Both the position numbers and the translations under genes were made by a program. Positions 32,991 through 42,478 of a stretch of 64,000 bases of DNA are shown in pieces. The DNA lies in the NCBI GenBank assembly GCA_024707075.1, contig JANQAK010000001.1, positions 310,001 through 374,000 on the forward strand, read 5' to 3'. Every line of letters begins with the position of its first letter. Position 1 is the stretch's first letter. This stretch comes from Afipia sp. Lineage in GTDB: Bacteria; Pseudomonadota; Alphaproteobacteria; Rhizobiales; Xanthobacteraceae. Under the pieces are notes generated by a model. That model made no database searches. It saw nothing but the letters and a program-made list of their open reading frames with translations, and was not told where the DNA came from.

Positions 32991-34673
32991 ATGCTGTCCA
33001 GGCTCTCCATTCGTACCAAGCTCATTGCCCTCGTTTCCCTGTTCCTGATTGCGCTGACCGCGATGGGCGCCTTCGCCATCATCGAGATGCGCGCGATCAA
33101 TGCATCGGCGCAGGACATCAAGACGAGCTGGCTGCCGAGCGTCCGCCTGGTCGGCGAATTGCGCACCCAGTCCGCCCGTTACCGCGCCGTGCTGCGCGAT
33201 TACCTGACGGAGCCTGACGAAGCCTTCATGGCCGATATTCAGCGCAATCTGGATGCCCGCGCCAAGGACTACGACACCGCAAACAAGGCCTATGAGCCGA
33301 TGGTGTCCTCGCCCCAGGAAGCCGCGCTGTACAAGGAATTGTCCGCGACATGGAAGACCTTCCGCGACGCCGCCGACGAGGTGATCGCCCATGCCCGCAA
33401 GCGCGAGACCGCGCAGGCCCGCGCGGTCAATGCCCAGCGCGCAACGGTTGCCGGCCGCAGCATGGACGCGGTGCTGACGAAGCTCGTCGAACTCAATGAC
33501 AAGGGTGCGGCCGCATCCGGGCTGAAGGCCGAGCAAGATTACGAGCTGGCGTTCCGCGTCGTGCTGGCGGCGCTGATCGTGATGGTGCTGGCCGGGCTGA
33601 CCGCGGCTGTCCTTATCGTCCGCGACATCGCCCGCGGCATCGGCTCGGTGCTGACGCCGATGCGGGCGCTTGCCGCCAACGACCTCGAGGTCAGCGTCCC
33701 GCATCAGGGCGAAACCAGCGAAATCGGCCAGATCGCCGATACGCTCCAGGTCTTCAAGGATGCGCTGGTGGCGAAAAAGGCCGCGGACGAAGCCGCGGCC
33801 GACGAGGCCGGCGCCAAGATGCATCGGGCCGAAATACTGGACAAGGCCACCCGCAACTTCGAGGCCATGATCGGCGAACTGACCAGCTCGCTGTCATCGG
33901 CCTCCACCGAAATGGAAGCCACCGCTACCACGCTGACCAACGCCGCCGACACCACCCGGCAACTCTCCAGCGAAGCCGCGAACACCTCGCGCGACGTCTC
34001 CGAAAGCATCCAGTCCACCGCCACAGCGACCGAGGAGATCACTTCTTCGGTAAACGAGATCGGCCGTCAGGTGCTGGAATCCAGCCGCGTCGCCCAGGTC
34101 GCTGTCCAGCAGGCCGAGAAGACCGACGCCAGCATCACCGAACTGTCGAACGCCGCAGCCCGCATCGGCGACGTGGTGAAGCTGATCACGGCCATCGCCG
34201 AGCAGACCAACCTGCTGGCGCTGAACGCCACCATCGAGGCGGCCCGCGCCGGCGAAGCCGGGCGCGGCTTTGCGGTGGTTGCGGCCGAGGTCAAGGCGCT
34301 CGCCACCCAGACCGCCAGGGCCACCGACGAGATCACCACGCAGATCGCCGGCATGCAGGCCGCGACCGGCGCTTCGGTAGCGACCATCAAGGAGATCAGC
34401 GGCACCATCGACCTGATGTCCGAGATTTCCTCGACCATCGCCGCCGCCGTGGAAGAACAGGGCGCGGCGACCCAGGAAATCGCCCGCAACGTCCAGCAGG
34501 CCGCCGAACTCTCGGCGCGCGTGGCCGCCAACATCACGGATGTCGATCGCGGCAACAGCGAAACCGGCGCGGCCTCCGCGCAGGTGCTCACGGCGGCGCA
34601 GTCGCTGTCGAAGGAAAGCAATCACCTCCAGACCGAAGTGCAGCACTTCCTGTCGACGATCCGCGCGGCGTAA
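32991..34673 (+). CDS. Methyl-accepting chemotaxis protein
   Basis: A 560-residue protein. Transmembrane helix about 10-30, a periplasmic four-helix-bundle sensor (MRAINASAQDIKTSWLPSVR) and a second transmembrane helix about 183-207. Then HAMP (about 208-262) and a cytoplasmic signalling domain. The hairpin tip is recognisable at [20 protein letters not shown], with VVAAEVKALA after it. It signals ligand binding to CheA/CheW and so sets flagellar rotation. No che genes are in the window. The protein is closely similar to the product of 34988-36679, so the two arose by tandem duplication. Confidence 0.95.
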   Translation: MLSRLSIRTKLIALVSLFLIALTAMGAFAIIEMRAINASAQDIKTSWLPSVRLVGELRTQSARYRAVLRDYLTEPDEAFMADIQRNLDARAKDYDTANKAYEPMVSSPQEAALYKELSATWKTFRDAADEVIAHARKRETAQARAVNAQRATVAGRSMDAVLTKLVELNDKGAAASGLKAEQDYELAFRVVLAALIVMVLAGLTAAVLIVRDIARGIGSVLTPMRALAANDLEVSVPHQGETSEIGQIADTLQVFKDALVAKKAADEAAADEAGAKMHRAEILDKATRNFEAMIGELTSSLSSASTEMEATATTLTNAADTTRQLSSEAANTSRDVSESIQSTATATEEITSSVNEIGRQVLESSRVAQVAVQQAEKTDASITELSNAAARIGDVVKLITAIAEQTNLLALNATIEAARAGEAGRGFAVVAAEVKALATQTARATDEITTQIAGMQAATGASVATIKEISGTIDLMSEISSTIAAAVEEQGAATQEIARNVQQAAELSARVAANITDVDRGNSETGAASAQVLTAAQSLSKESNHLQTEVQHFLSTIRAA

Positions 34674-34832
34674 GCCGATTCACCCAGCGAACATGCTGAA
34701 GCTGGCGGCGCGAAAGCCCGCCGGCTTTCCGATGCGTGCCTAAAAAAGATCGATTCATGCGTTTTCCGCACAGGGCCTCGGCGTAAACGCCGTGCGCAAA
34801 AGCAGGCCGCCGATGCCCGGCATTTTAATACC

Positions 34833-34974
34833 TTTACGAACATTTCACCCAAACTCACGAAAGTGAACATCAAGAATCAAGTCCGTGCAGAGCGGATCGG
34901 ATTCGATCACGCATCCTGTTTCCTCGCTCTCGTCCGCCGATCCCGATCGCCAGTCAGCCGGGTTAGAAAAACCC
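34833..34974 (+). promoter_or_regulatory. Upstream element and leader hairpin of the second chemoreceptor gene
   Basis: TTTACGAACATTTCAC (34833-34848) and the hairpin GGGTT-AGAAA-AACCC (34960-34974), directly before AAGGAT, parallel those of the first chemoreceptor. The closing pair C-G there is T-A here, a compensatory change. The remainder of the 314-base gap is featureless. Confidence 0.55.
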
Positions 34975-34987
34975 AAGGATACAATCC

Positions 34988-36679
34988 ATGTTTGCCAGAT
35001 TTTCCATTCGTGCCAAACTCATCGCCGTAACAGCATCCATGTTCCTCGCCGTGATAACGATGGGACTTCTGGCCGTCAGGCAGATGCAGAGCATCAACGC
35101 CAACGCGGTCGACATCCAGACCAACTGGCTGCCCAGCGTCCGCGTGCTGGGAGACCTGCGTGCCGGCGTCATCACCTATCGCAACGTGATCCGGCAGCAC
35201 ATGCTGGCGGAAACGCTGGAAGAGAAGCTGGCCAACGAAAAACTCGTCGAGCAGGTCGTCGCGAGCAACAGCAATATCCGCGAGACTTACGAAAAGCTGA
35301 TTACGTCGGCCGAAGAACGCGCGCTGTATAACGAGTGGGGCCAGCTGTGGGACAGCTACAAGAAGGGCGCTGCGGAAGTGATGGCCCTGTCCCGCCAGAG
35401 CGTCGGAAAAATTCCGCATGACGCGCAGGAATTGAACAGCAAGACCGTTAACCCGATCGGTCTCAAGGCGGACGAAATCCTGAAGAAGGACATCGACCTC
35501 AACAACAAGGGCGCCGATGCTGCCGGCCAGGAAGCCCGCGACAACTATTTGATTGCGCTCAAGATCGTCATCGGTGCGCTCGCCTTCATCGTTATCTCAG
35601 GCACTGTGGTCGGCTTTTTCCTGATCCGCGACGTGTCGCAGAGCATCGACTCGATCGTGAAGCCCATGAAGACGCTGGGTGAGGGAGATCTGACCGCCAT
35701 AGTCCCCCATCAGGGCGAAAAAACCGAAATCGGCGCGATGGCCGACACCCTGCAAATCTTCAAGGAAGCGCTGATCGCCAAGAAGGCCGCCGACGAGGCA
35801 GCTTCGAAAGAAGCCGATGCCAAGATCCAGCGCGGCCAGCGGGTGGACGCCATTACCCGGGATTTCGAGACGCTGATCGGCGAACTGGTCGAGTCGCTGT
35901 CGTCGTCCTCGACCGAGCTGGAAGCCGCCGCCAACACCCTGACCAGCACGGCTGAAATCACCGGCAAGACCTCCGGCACCGCAGCCAGCGCATCGCAGGA
36001 AGTCTCCAGCAATGTGCAGTCGGTCGCCGTCGCCACCGAGGAAATCACCTCGTCGGTCGGCGAAATCGGCCGCCAGGTCCAGGAATCCAGCCGCATTGCT
36101 TCCGAAGCCGTGCGTCAGGCGCAGAAGACCGATACCAGCATCACCGAACTGTCGCTGGCCGCCGGCCGCATCGGCGACGTGGTGAAGCTGATCACGGCGG
36201 TCGCCGAGCAGACCAACCTGCTCGCGCTCAACGCCACCATCGAGGCCGCCCGTGCGGGCGACGCCGGCCGCGGCTTCGCGGTGGTCGCTTCCGAAGTGAA
36301 GGCGCTGGCGGCGCAAACCGCCAAGGCCACCGACGAGATCAGCACGCAGATCGCCGGGATGCGGACGGCGACGCAGGAATCCGTCGCGACCATCAAGGAA
36401 ATCGGCAAGACCATCGACCTGATCTCCGAAATCTCCTCGGCCATCGCCGCGGCTGTGGAGGAACAGGGTGCGGCGACGCAGGAGATTTCGCGCAACGTGC
36501 AGCAGGCGGCTGAACTGAGCAGCGAAGTGGCCACGAGCATCGCCGATGTCAGCCGCGGTGCCGGCGAAACCGGTGCCGCCTCCGGGCAGGTGCTGTCGTC
36601 CGCGCAGATGCTGTCCAGCGAGAGCACCCGCCTCAAGATGGAAGTGCAGAAATTCCTTGCGACGGTTCGCGCCGCGTAA
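34988..36679 (+). CDS. Methyl-accepting chemotaxis protein (paralogue)
   Basis: A 563-residue protein with the same layout as its neighbour: transmembrane helix, four-helix-bundle sensor (MQSINANAVDIQTNWLPSVR), second transmembrane helix about 186-210, HAMP, and the signalling domain with [20 protein letters not shown]. The sensor domain is the most divergent part, so the paralogues probably sense different ligands while sharing output. AAGGAT six or seven bases before the ATG is the ribosome-binding site. A strong terminator follows. Confidence 0.95.
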   Translation: MFARFSIRAKLIAVTASMFLAVITMGLLAVRQMQSINANAVDIQTNWLPSVRVLGDLRAGVITYRNVIRQHMLAETLEEKLANEKLVEQVVASNSNIRETYEKLITSAEERALYNEWGQLWDSYKKGAAEVMALSRQSVGKIPHDAQELNSKTVNPIGLKADEILKKDIDLNNKGADAAGQEARDNYLIALKIVIGALAFIVISGTVVGFFLIRDVSQSIDSIVKPMKTLGEGDLTAIVPHQGEKTEIGAMADTLQIFKEALIAKKAADEAASKEADAKIQRGQRVDAITRDFETLIGELVESLSSSSTELEAAANTLTSTAEITGKTSGTAASASQEVSSNVQSVAVATEEITSSVGEIGRQVQESSRIASEAVRQAQKTDTSITELSLAAGRIGDVVKLITAVAEQTNLLALNATIEAARAGDAGRGFAVVASEVKALAAQTAKATDEISTQIAGMRTATQESVATIKEIGKTIDLISEISSAIAAAVEEQGAATQEISRNVQQAAELSSEVATSIADVSRGAGETGAASGQVLSSAQMLSSESTRLKMEVQKFLATVRAA

Positions 36680-36704
36680 ATCCGGCCGTCACGCTCTCCT
36701 CGAC

Positions 36705-36739
36705 AATCGGCGGCTGGTCCCACCAGCCGCCGATTTTTT
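36705..36739 (+). terminator. Rho-independent terminator after the chemoreceptors
   Basis: A 14-bp perfect stem (AATCGGCGGCTGGT, loop CCC) is followed by TTTT. Located 26 bases after the stop of the second chemoreceptor; the clearest intrinsic terminator in the window. Confidence 0.88.
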
Positions 36740-36761
36740 GCGTCCTTATGTACGCAAGCCG

Positions 36762-37251
36762 TCAGCTACAGACATCGACCTGCCGCCACCGCCACCCGTA
36801 ACGGGTGTGGACCCGCCTTACCTGATAGCAACTGTCGTCATAGCCGCCGGCGTAGTAGCCGTCGTAATAGTCATCGTAGAAATACGGCGCACCGAAGCCG
36901 ACCGCGAACGGCGCGAAGTGCCGGAAGCGGCCGTGATGGCCATAGTGCCCGCGGCGGAAACCCGCGTTCGCAAATCGCGTGCCGCCGCCCGGCATCGCGG
37001 CAAACCGCGCGACACCGGGGCCTGCCGCAAAGCGCGATCCGCTGAACCCGCCGCCGCGCATGGCTGCAAAACTGCTGCCGCCAAAGCCTCCGCCGCGGAA
37101 TCCACTGCCACCGAAGCCGCCGTGGAAACCGCCGAAACCTCCGCCGTGAAATCCGCCGCCACCATGGCCGCCGCGCGCCAGCGCGGCATCCGGAGAATAC
37201 GCAGCGAGTGCCGCCGCAGCGGCAATGCCGAGCATGATTTTTTCTGAACAT
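36762..37251 (-). CDS. Glycine-rich exported protein (probable frameshift in signal peptide)
   Basis: The main frame from Met 37235 reads MLGIAAAAALAAYSPDAALA, then a long GGGGFHGGGFGGFHGG region and a C-terminal module of about 60 residues (HFAPFAVGFGAPYFYDDYYDGYY, then CYQVRRVHTRYGWRWRQVDVC, a pattern common in small periplasmic proteins of this group). The natural start seems to be ATG 37251: with five rather than six A in the run at 37238-37243 it gives MFRKIMLGIAAAAALAA, a normal signal peptide. The product is expected in the periplasm or cell surface; function unknown. Without correction, translation could still begin at 37235. Confidence 0.75.
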
Positions 37252-37415
37252 GGCTCAATCCCACCCGAGATGTAGCCCCCGCAACGCATATAACCCCGCC
37301 GGCACCTTTTACATGCGCCCCTGCGTTCACTTTCCCGGAACAAGATTTTGATCTTGGAATGTATCGAACTGCGCGTCAGAAAAGCGATCCGCAATCGTAC
37401 GGATGCGGCGCGGCA

Positions 37416-38957
37416 TCAACTGGCGCGGCTGACCTGCTGCTCGAAACCGGCCGGCGTCACCTTGCTGATGCGAACCGTGTTTCGGCCCTCTTCCTTCGCG
37501 CGATAAAGCGCGGCATCCGCGTCGCGAACCAGGGTTGCTGCTTGCGCGGTCCCGGAGCGCGGGAACGCCGTGGCGACACCGATGCTGACGGTGATGACCT
37601 TGTGTTCGTTTCTGGCATGTTCGATCGGCAAGGTGCGGGCCTTCTCGCGGATCGTCTCAGCTATCCGCGCCGCGCCCCGCCTGTCTGTATTCGGCAGCAA
37701 CACCGCGAATTCCTCGCCGCCGTAACGCGCCGCCAGATCGTCCGGACGCCGGACCGCCTTCTCGATGACACCTGCGATCGCCGCCAGCGCCCGATCGCCG
37801 GCCTGATGCCCGTAGCTATCGTTGAAGAACTTGAAATGATCGACGTCGATCATCAGCAACGACGTCGGCCGCCCGTCACGCATCGCGACAGCCCATCTGC
37901 GCGACAGTTCCTCGTCGAACCAGCGCCGGTTGGAGAGTTTGGTGAGGCCGTCGGTTCGCGCCAGTTCTTCCGCGGCTTTCTCCGCGGCCGCCCGGCGGCT
38001 CAATTCGCCTTCCAGCATCCAGACGAGCCCGACCACGCTGGCCGCCATGATCGCAAAGATCGCTGCAAGCACCGACATCTTGAACCACCACGGTGCAAGA
38101 ATTCGCTCGGTTGAAATGCCAACCGCGACAATGAGCGGCAGATTGCCGACACGGTGGAATGCATACAGACGCGGGACGCCGTCCAACGACCGATCGTTGA
38201 AGAACGAACCCCTTTTCCCGCTGGTCACCTGCTCAAAAATCGGTGTCGACCGCCAGTTGGTCCCGACCTCGGCTTTCAGGCCCGCGGTGCGTGCGATGAG
38301 TGTGCCGTCATCCTTGAGCAGGATGATCCTGTCGCCATTACTCATCGCGACCCTGTTGAACAGCCGTTCAAAATAGCTGATCCGGATTGTGCCCGAAACG
38401 ACGCCGGCAAAGCTGCCGTCCGGCTTGCTGATGCGCCTGCTGACAGCGAGCATCCAGGATTCTTCCTGCAATCGCGCCCTGAACGGTTCGCTGACATATA
38501 ATCCGATGTCGCGGCCGGCATCCCGATGAACCTTGAAATACTCCCGATCGGCGAAATTCCCCTCGCGCGGCGGATAGCTTTGTGAATCCAGATTGATGGT
38601 GCCCTCGGCATCGAGCGCGACGATGGTGCCTAATCCCGGCGCCGTCGCCGACCTGTCGAACAGGATCTTCTGCCGCAATCCGGGCTCCTGATAGAGGATG
38701 TCCGGGTCGTTGACGCCTTCGAGAACGGACTGAATGGAGAGGTCGTACAGTTCGATGTCGCGCGCGATGGTCTGCTGCGTCAGCGTGGCGATATTGGCTG
38801 CGGCCTGTTCGTTCATCCGCAAGGCGCTGCGATAGAAGTCGTAACCGATCGCCGCGAAGAATCCGAACAGCACCAGAAGCCCGCACGCTGTCGCCGACCA
38901 GACGAACGCGCGGCTGGAGCGTATCAGTACCGATTTCAGATATTCGAACAGCTTCAT
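37416..38957 (-). CDS. Cache-domain diguanylate cyclase
   Basis: A 513-residue protein with an N-terminal transmembrane helix (about 17-40), a periplasmic double-Cache sensor (about 45-285), a second transmembrane helix, and a GGDEF domain. The active-site motif is GGEEF (ARYGGEEFAVLLP), with the RxxD inhibitory site (RPDD) five residues before it. MIDVDHFKFFNDSYGHQAGD carries the metal ligand. It makes cyclic di-GMP in response to an external signal and is probably feedback-inhibited. The adjacent chemoreceptors suggest a motility-related locus. Confidence 0.94.
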   Translation of the reverse strand: MKLFEYLKSVLIRSSRAFVWSATACGLLVLFGFFAAIGYDFYRSALRMNEQAAANIATLTQQTIARDIELYDLSIQSVLEGVNDPDILYQEPGLRQKILFDRSATAPGLGTIVALDAEGTINLDSQSYPPREGNFADREYFKVHRDAGRDIGLYVSEPFRARLQEESWMLAVSRRISKPDGSFAGVVSGTIRISYFERLFNRVAMSNGDRIILLKDDGTLIARTAGLKAEVGTNWRSTPIFEQVTSGKRGSFFNDRSLDGVPRLYAFHRVGNLPLIVAVGISTERILAPWWFKMSVLAAIFAIMAASVVGLVWMLEGELSRRAAAEKAAEELARTDGLTKLSNRRWFDEELSRRWAVAMRDGRPTSLLMIDVDHFKFFNDSYGHQAGDRALAAIAGVIEKAVRRPDDLAARYGGEEFAVLLPNTDRRGAARIAETIREKARTLPIEHARNEHKVITVSIGVATAFPRSGTAQAATLVRDADAALYRAKEEGRNTVRISKVTPAGFEQQVSRAS

Positions 38958-39134
38958 GACAGAACCCGGCGAGAGGCAGCGTAATCTGGGCTGATTTGCC
39001 TAATTCGGCGTCAATGACGGCTGGATTTCGCGGTCTGCCGCAAATCTCTGTTAACGCTGGCCTAACACCACGCTTCGGAGGGCGCTTATCTGGAACACTT
39101 GTGAGTGATTGGAGCGCGTGGCGCCGCCGCAATC

Positions 39135-40895
39135 TTACATCTCGCCGACCGCATCGTGCCGGTGCCGATCGGACTCTTCGGCATAACGGCGCAGTGCATG
39201 CGCTTCCGTCAGAATTCCAATGACATGGCCGCCGTCAGCCGAATCCACCACCGCAAGCGATTCAGCTTCGGCGGTATCGAACGCGGCGACCGCCTGCCTG
39301 ACGTCCATGCCCGGCAGCAGCGTCACGTCGCGGTAGTGCAGAATGTCGTGCATGTTCGCCGCCGCGGAATCCTTCAAGCCATGCACCTCGGCGACGAACA
39401 CGACGCCCGCATATTTGCCTTCGGCATCGATCGCGACGACCTGCGTCTTTGACCCCAGGGGAAAATCTTCGCGAAATTCGTCGATCGACATCGCGACATT
39501 CACGACGATCACATCGGTCCGCATCATCCTGCGGACCGTCAGGTCCCTGATCCAGCCGACATCGGCAGCGCTGCGGATGGTCTCCCCGCGCAGATGGAAT
39601 CGCCATGTCGCGAACGAATAGCCGAACAGCTCCCGCGTGACCTGCATCGATACGATCACCGCCACAAGAACGGCCGTGGTCAGCCAGAGGTTTCCGGTTG
39701 CCTCAAGCGCAATGAAAGACATGGTCAAAGGTCCGCCAATGATCGACGCCGACAGCGCGCTCATGCCGATGACGGCGTAGACGCCGGGATCAAGATCGCG
39801 GCCGGGCAAAATAACGGAGACGCCGGCGGCGAACAGATGTCCTCCGAGCGAGCCGAGCAGAAGCGATGCAAAGAACAAACCGCCGCGAAAACCCGAGCCC
39901 AGCGATACGATGGAGGCCAGCGCCTTGAGCACGAACACCGTGGCCATCAGCGTCACCGGCATGGCGATCAGGCTGTTGAGATACAGCGCGCCGTGCCCCG
40001 AGGCCAGAACCTGCGGCGTCACCAGCGCAAACAAACCGACGATGAGACCGCCGAGGGCGGGCCTCAGCGGCATCCACAGTCGGATCTTCGCCAGCAGCGT
40101 ATCGAACAACGCCACGCCGCGCATGATCCCGATTCCGGTCAACGCGGCGAGCAGGCCCAGAATCGCCGCGATGGCAAGGTCCTGCCCCGCGACTTCTCCC
40201 ACCTGTCTGATACTGATCCCGAGCGAGAGCGGCGCAAAGGCGTGCGTCACGGCGTATCCCGTCACCGCGGCAACGCCGATCGGGGCAAGGCTCGCGGGCG
40301 TATAGCCACCAAGCACAAGCTCGAAGGCATAGAACGCCCCGGCGAGCGGCGCGCTGAAAGCCCCCGCGATCGCGGCGGCCGCGCCGCACCCGACCATCAC
40401 GCGCTGATCCGCCCTCCGCAAATGGAACGCCCGGCCAACGGAGGATGCGACGCCGCTGGCGAGCTGGGTGTAGCCGGCTTCAAGTCCGACCGAACCTCCA
40501 ACGCCGCTCGACCAGATGGTTTGCAGCGCGACGATGATGCTGCCGCGAAACGACATGTATCCGCCGTGCAGCGCGTTGGCCTCAATCGGATCGATCTCCC
40601 GCCCCGGCCGCCATCGCAGCAACAGCAGCAGCGCAACGCCTAATACGAATCCACCGATCGTCGGTGCAAGAATCGCCCGCAACGGATCGACGCTGTTCAG
40701 GCCGGACAGCCGCGCGCCGAGCGGAATTCTGAAAAGAGCGACATGGAGAAGTTCAACGGCGGCGCTCATGGCCGCAACGAACAGACCCGACATCGCACCG
40801 ATCACGGCTGCGACGACGATAAGGCTGGACTCCCTCGCCCGGACGAACGCCCGCAATCGTTGCGGAGCTTCGAGGAAATAGCCGGAAGGCACCAT
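39135..40895 (-). CDS. ClC-family chloride channel/antiporter with CBS domains
   Basis: A 586-residue protein. About ten membrane helices in residues 20-440, with GVGGSVGLEAGYTQLASG (selectivity/gating region), AAAIAGAFSAPLAGAFYAFEL and GSGFRGGLFFASLLLGSLGG. A C-terminal pair of CBS domains spans about 455-575. The gating glutamate position reads GSVGLE rather than the usual GREGP, so the permeation mechanism (channel or exchanger) cannot be stated. It transports chloride or related anions across the inner membrane, with CBS domains likely sensing nucleotides. Confidence 0.9.
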   Translation of the reverse strand: MVPSGYFLEAPQRLRAFVRARESSLIVVAAVIGAMSGLFVAAMSAAVELLHVALFRIPLGARLSGLNSVDPLRAILAPTIGGFVLGVALLLLLRWRPGREIDPIEANALHGGYMSFRGSIIVALQTIWSSGVGGSVGLEAGYTQLASGVASSVGRAFHLRRADQRVMVGCGAAAAIAGAFSAPLAGAFYAFELVLGGYTPASLAPIGVAAVTGYAVTHAFAPLSLGISIRQVGEVAGQDLAIAAILGLLAALTGIGIMRGVALFDTLLAKIRLWMPLRPALGGLIVGLFALVTPQVLASGHGALYLNSLIAMPVTLMATVFVLKALASIVSLGSGFRGGLFFASLLLGSLGGHLFAAGVSVILPGRDLDPGVYAVIGMSALSASIIGGPLTMSFIALEATGNLWLTTAVLVAVIVSMQVTRELFGYSFATWRFHLRGETIRSAADVGWIRDLTVRRMMRTDVIVVNVAMSIDEFREDFPLGSKTQVVAIDAEGKYAGVVFVAEVHGLKDSAAANMHDILHYRDVTLLPGMDVRQAVAAFDTAEAESLAVVDSADGGHVIGILTEAHALRRYAEESDRHRHDAVGEM

Positions 40896-40973
40896 TTAGC
40901 CGGGCTTTACGAGGGATGGTCGATCCCGCGTTTTATCCTCATCAACCGGCGGGTCAATGGCGGATCGACGCGC

Positions 40974-42167
40974 CTATCCGGCGGGCGCGGGCGTTTCATC
41001 CGGCAAGCCATAGACCCGTTGCGCCGCCGAGAATCCCGCCACCGAGAACATGCCGAGATCGCTCCAGCCGGCATCGACATGACCGGCGAAGGCGTTGGAC
41101 GCCACCACCGTGCGGCCGAGGCGACCGGCGATCTTTTCCAGCCTAGCTGCGAGATTCACCGCCGGACCGATGCAGGTGAAGTCGAGACGATCGCCGCCAC
41201 CGATATTGCCGTAGAGAACCTTGCCGACATGCAGCGCGAGGCCGAAACGGAAGCCATCGAGGGTCTCCATCCCGTGATCGTAGCTCATCGCCGCCACGTT
41301 GGCGCGGCTCTGGCGCGCGGCATCCATCACGCGCGCGCAAACCGTCGCCGCGTCGCCTTCGTTCTCCGCGATGGGAAACACCGCCAGCAATCCGTCACCC
41401 ATGAACTTCAGCACTTCGCCGCCGTGATCGAGGATCGTCGGCACCTGGCAATCGAAATAGGCGTTGAGGACATCGACCACGGCTTCGGACGACAGCCGGT
41501 CCGACAGCGCGGTGAAGCCGCGCAGATCCGACAGCCAGATCGCTGCATGCATGGTCTCGGTGTGGCCGCGGCGGATCTGTCCCGCGAGAATGCGCGAGCC
41601 GGCGCGCCCGCCGACATAGTTGTTCAGCAGCCCGGCCGCGGTCCGCCGCAGCAGCCAGATTTCGATCATGCGGGTCAGCGGCGGCATCAGCGCGCGCATG
41701 GCATCGAGCTGGCCATCGCTGAATCCATCGGGATCTTTGGTGATCCAGCTTGTCGCATGAACCTCGCCGTCGGACATATGAAGCGGTAGCGCGATGTAAT
41801 CGGTCGCACCCTCCGCATGCATGTCGGAGAAGAACGGCGAGTTGCCGGCATTGCCGTCCGACAGCCGCCGCCGCACCTCCAGCCCCTGCTCGAACACGGT
41901 GGCCAATGGACTGGAGAGATAATCGTCGGACTCCTCGGACCCGTGGGCCATGCTGCCCATGGTGACGCCCGAGCCACGTCGCCAGATGAAGTTGCGGCCG
42001 ATCATGCTGGGATGAAGCATGCTGACGAACACTCCGACCCGCCACAGCGGAAGGCCGCTGGCGACCAGGCGCTCGCAAGTCTCGCTGACGAACTGATCGA
42101 CGCGGGGCGCCGACCGCGCTCCGCTGGTCAGCCAGTCCGAAACGCTGGTGAGATCGATGGCCTGCAT
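40974..42167 (-). CDS. Class III adenylate/guanylate cyclase
   Basis: A 397-residue protein. The N-terminal 200 residues form a GAF-like sensory region without membrane segments. The catalytic domain starts near residue 205, with WLSDLRGFTALSDRL (first metal Asp) and EVLKFMGDGLLAVFP (second Asp), and ends with FTCIGPAVNLAARLEKIAGRLG. It makes cyclic AMP (or cGMP) from the nucleoside triphosphate in the cytoplasm. Divergent from the globin-coupled chemoreceptor; the FNR/FixK-type box in between lies 98 bases from its start codon and could serve either gene. Confidence 0.92.
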   Translation of the reverse strand: MQAIDLTSVSDWLTSGARSAPRVDQFVSETCERLVASGLPLWRVGVFVSMLHPSMIGRNFIWRRGSGVTMGSMAHGSEESDDYLSSPLATVFEQGLEVRRRLSDGNAGNSPFFSDMHAEGATDYIALPLHMSDGEVHATSWITKDPDGFSDGQLDAMRALMPPLTRMIEIWLLRRTAAGLLNNYVGGRAGSRILAGQIRRGHTETMHAAIWLSDLRGFTALSDRLSSEAVVDVLNAYFDCQVPTILDHGGEVLKFMGDGLLAVFPIAENEGDAATVCARVMDAARQSRANVAAMSYDHGMETLDGFRFGLALHVGKVLYGNIGGGDRLDFTCIGPAVNLAARLEKIAGRLGRTVVASNAFAGHVDAGWSDLGMFSVAGFSAAQRVYGLPDETPAPAG

Positions 42168-42264
42168 GACGATGTGTTGTGCGGCCTTCGAGGCGCGGTC
42201 TAGACGAAGGAAATCCGCCAGCCGAACGCATCAGGGCCGCCGGAATCTAATCATGGAACCGAAT

Positions 42265-42278
42265 TTGACTTGGATCAA
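42265..42278. promoter_or_regulatory. FNR/FixK-type box between cyclase and globin-coupled receptor
   Basis: TTGAC-TTGG-ATCAA differs by one base from the TTGAT-N4-ATCAA consensus for FNR/FixK/AadR proteins. It lies 201 bases before the globin receptor start and 98 before the cyclase start. The rest of this 311-base gap is AT-rich, with nothing else recognisable. Confidence 0.5.
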
Positions 42279-42478
42279 GTTGCAGTGCACAAATCATTGT
42301 AATCTATAAACAATATAAGATTTGAATCATCTTCCGGTTCGCCTCTGCCAGCCTGTCATCGGCAGACCGGGCCGTTCGCTCGCTCCCTCCAGTGTCCACC
42401 GTTCAAGCCATGGGCCAACCCGTTTCCGATCCGCAACTGTCCGGCCCCTCCCATCCCCGTCTTCAGCAGAGAATTACA

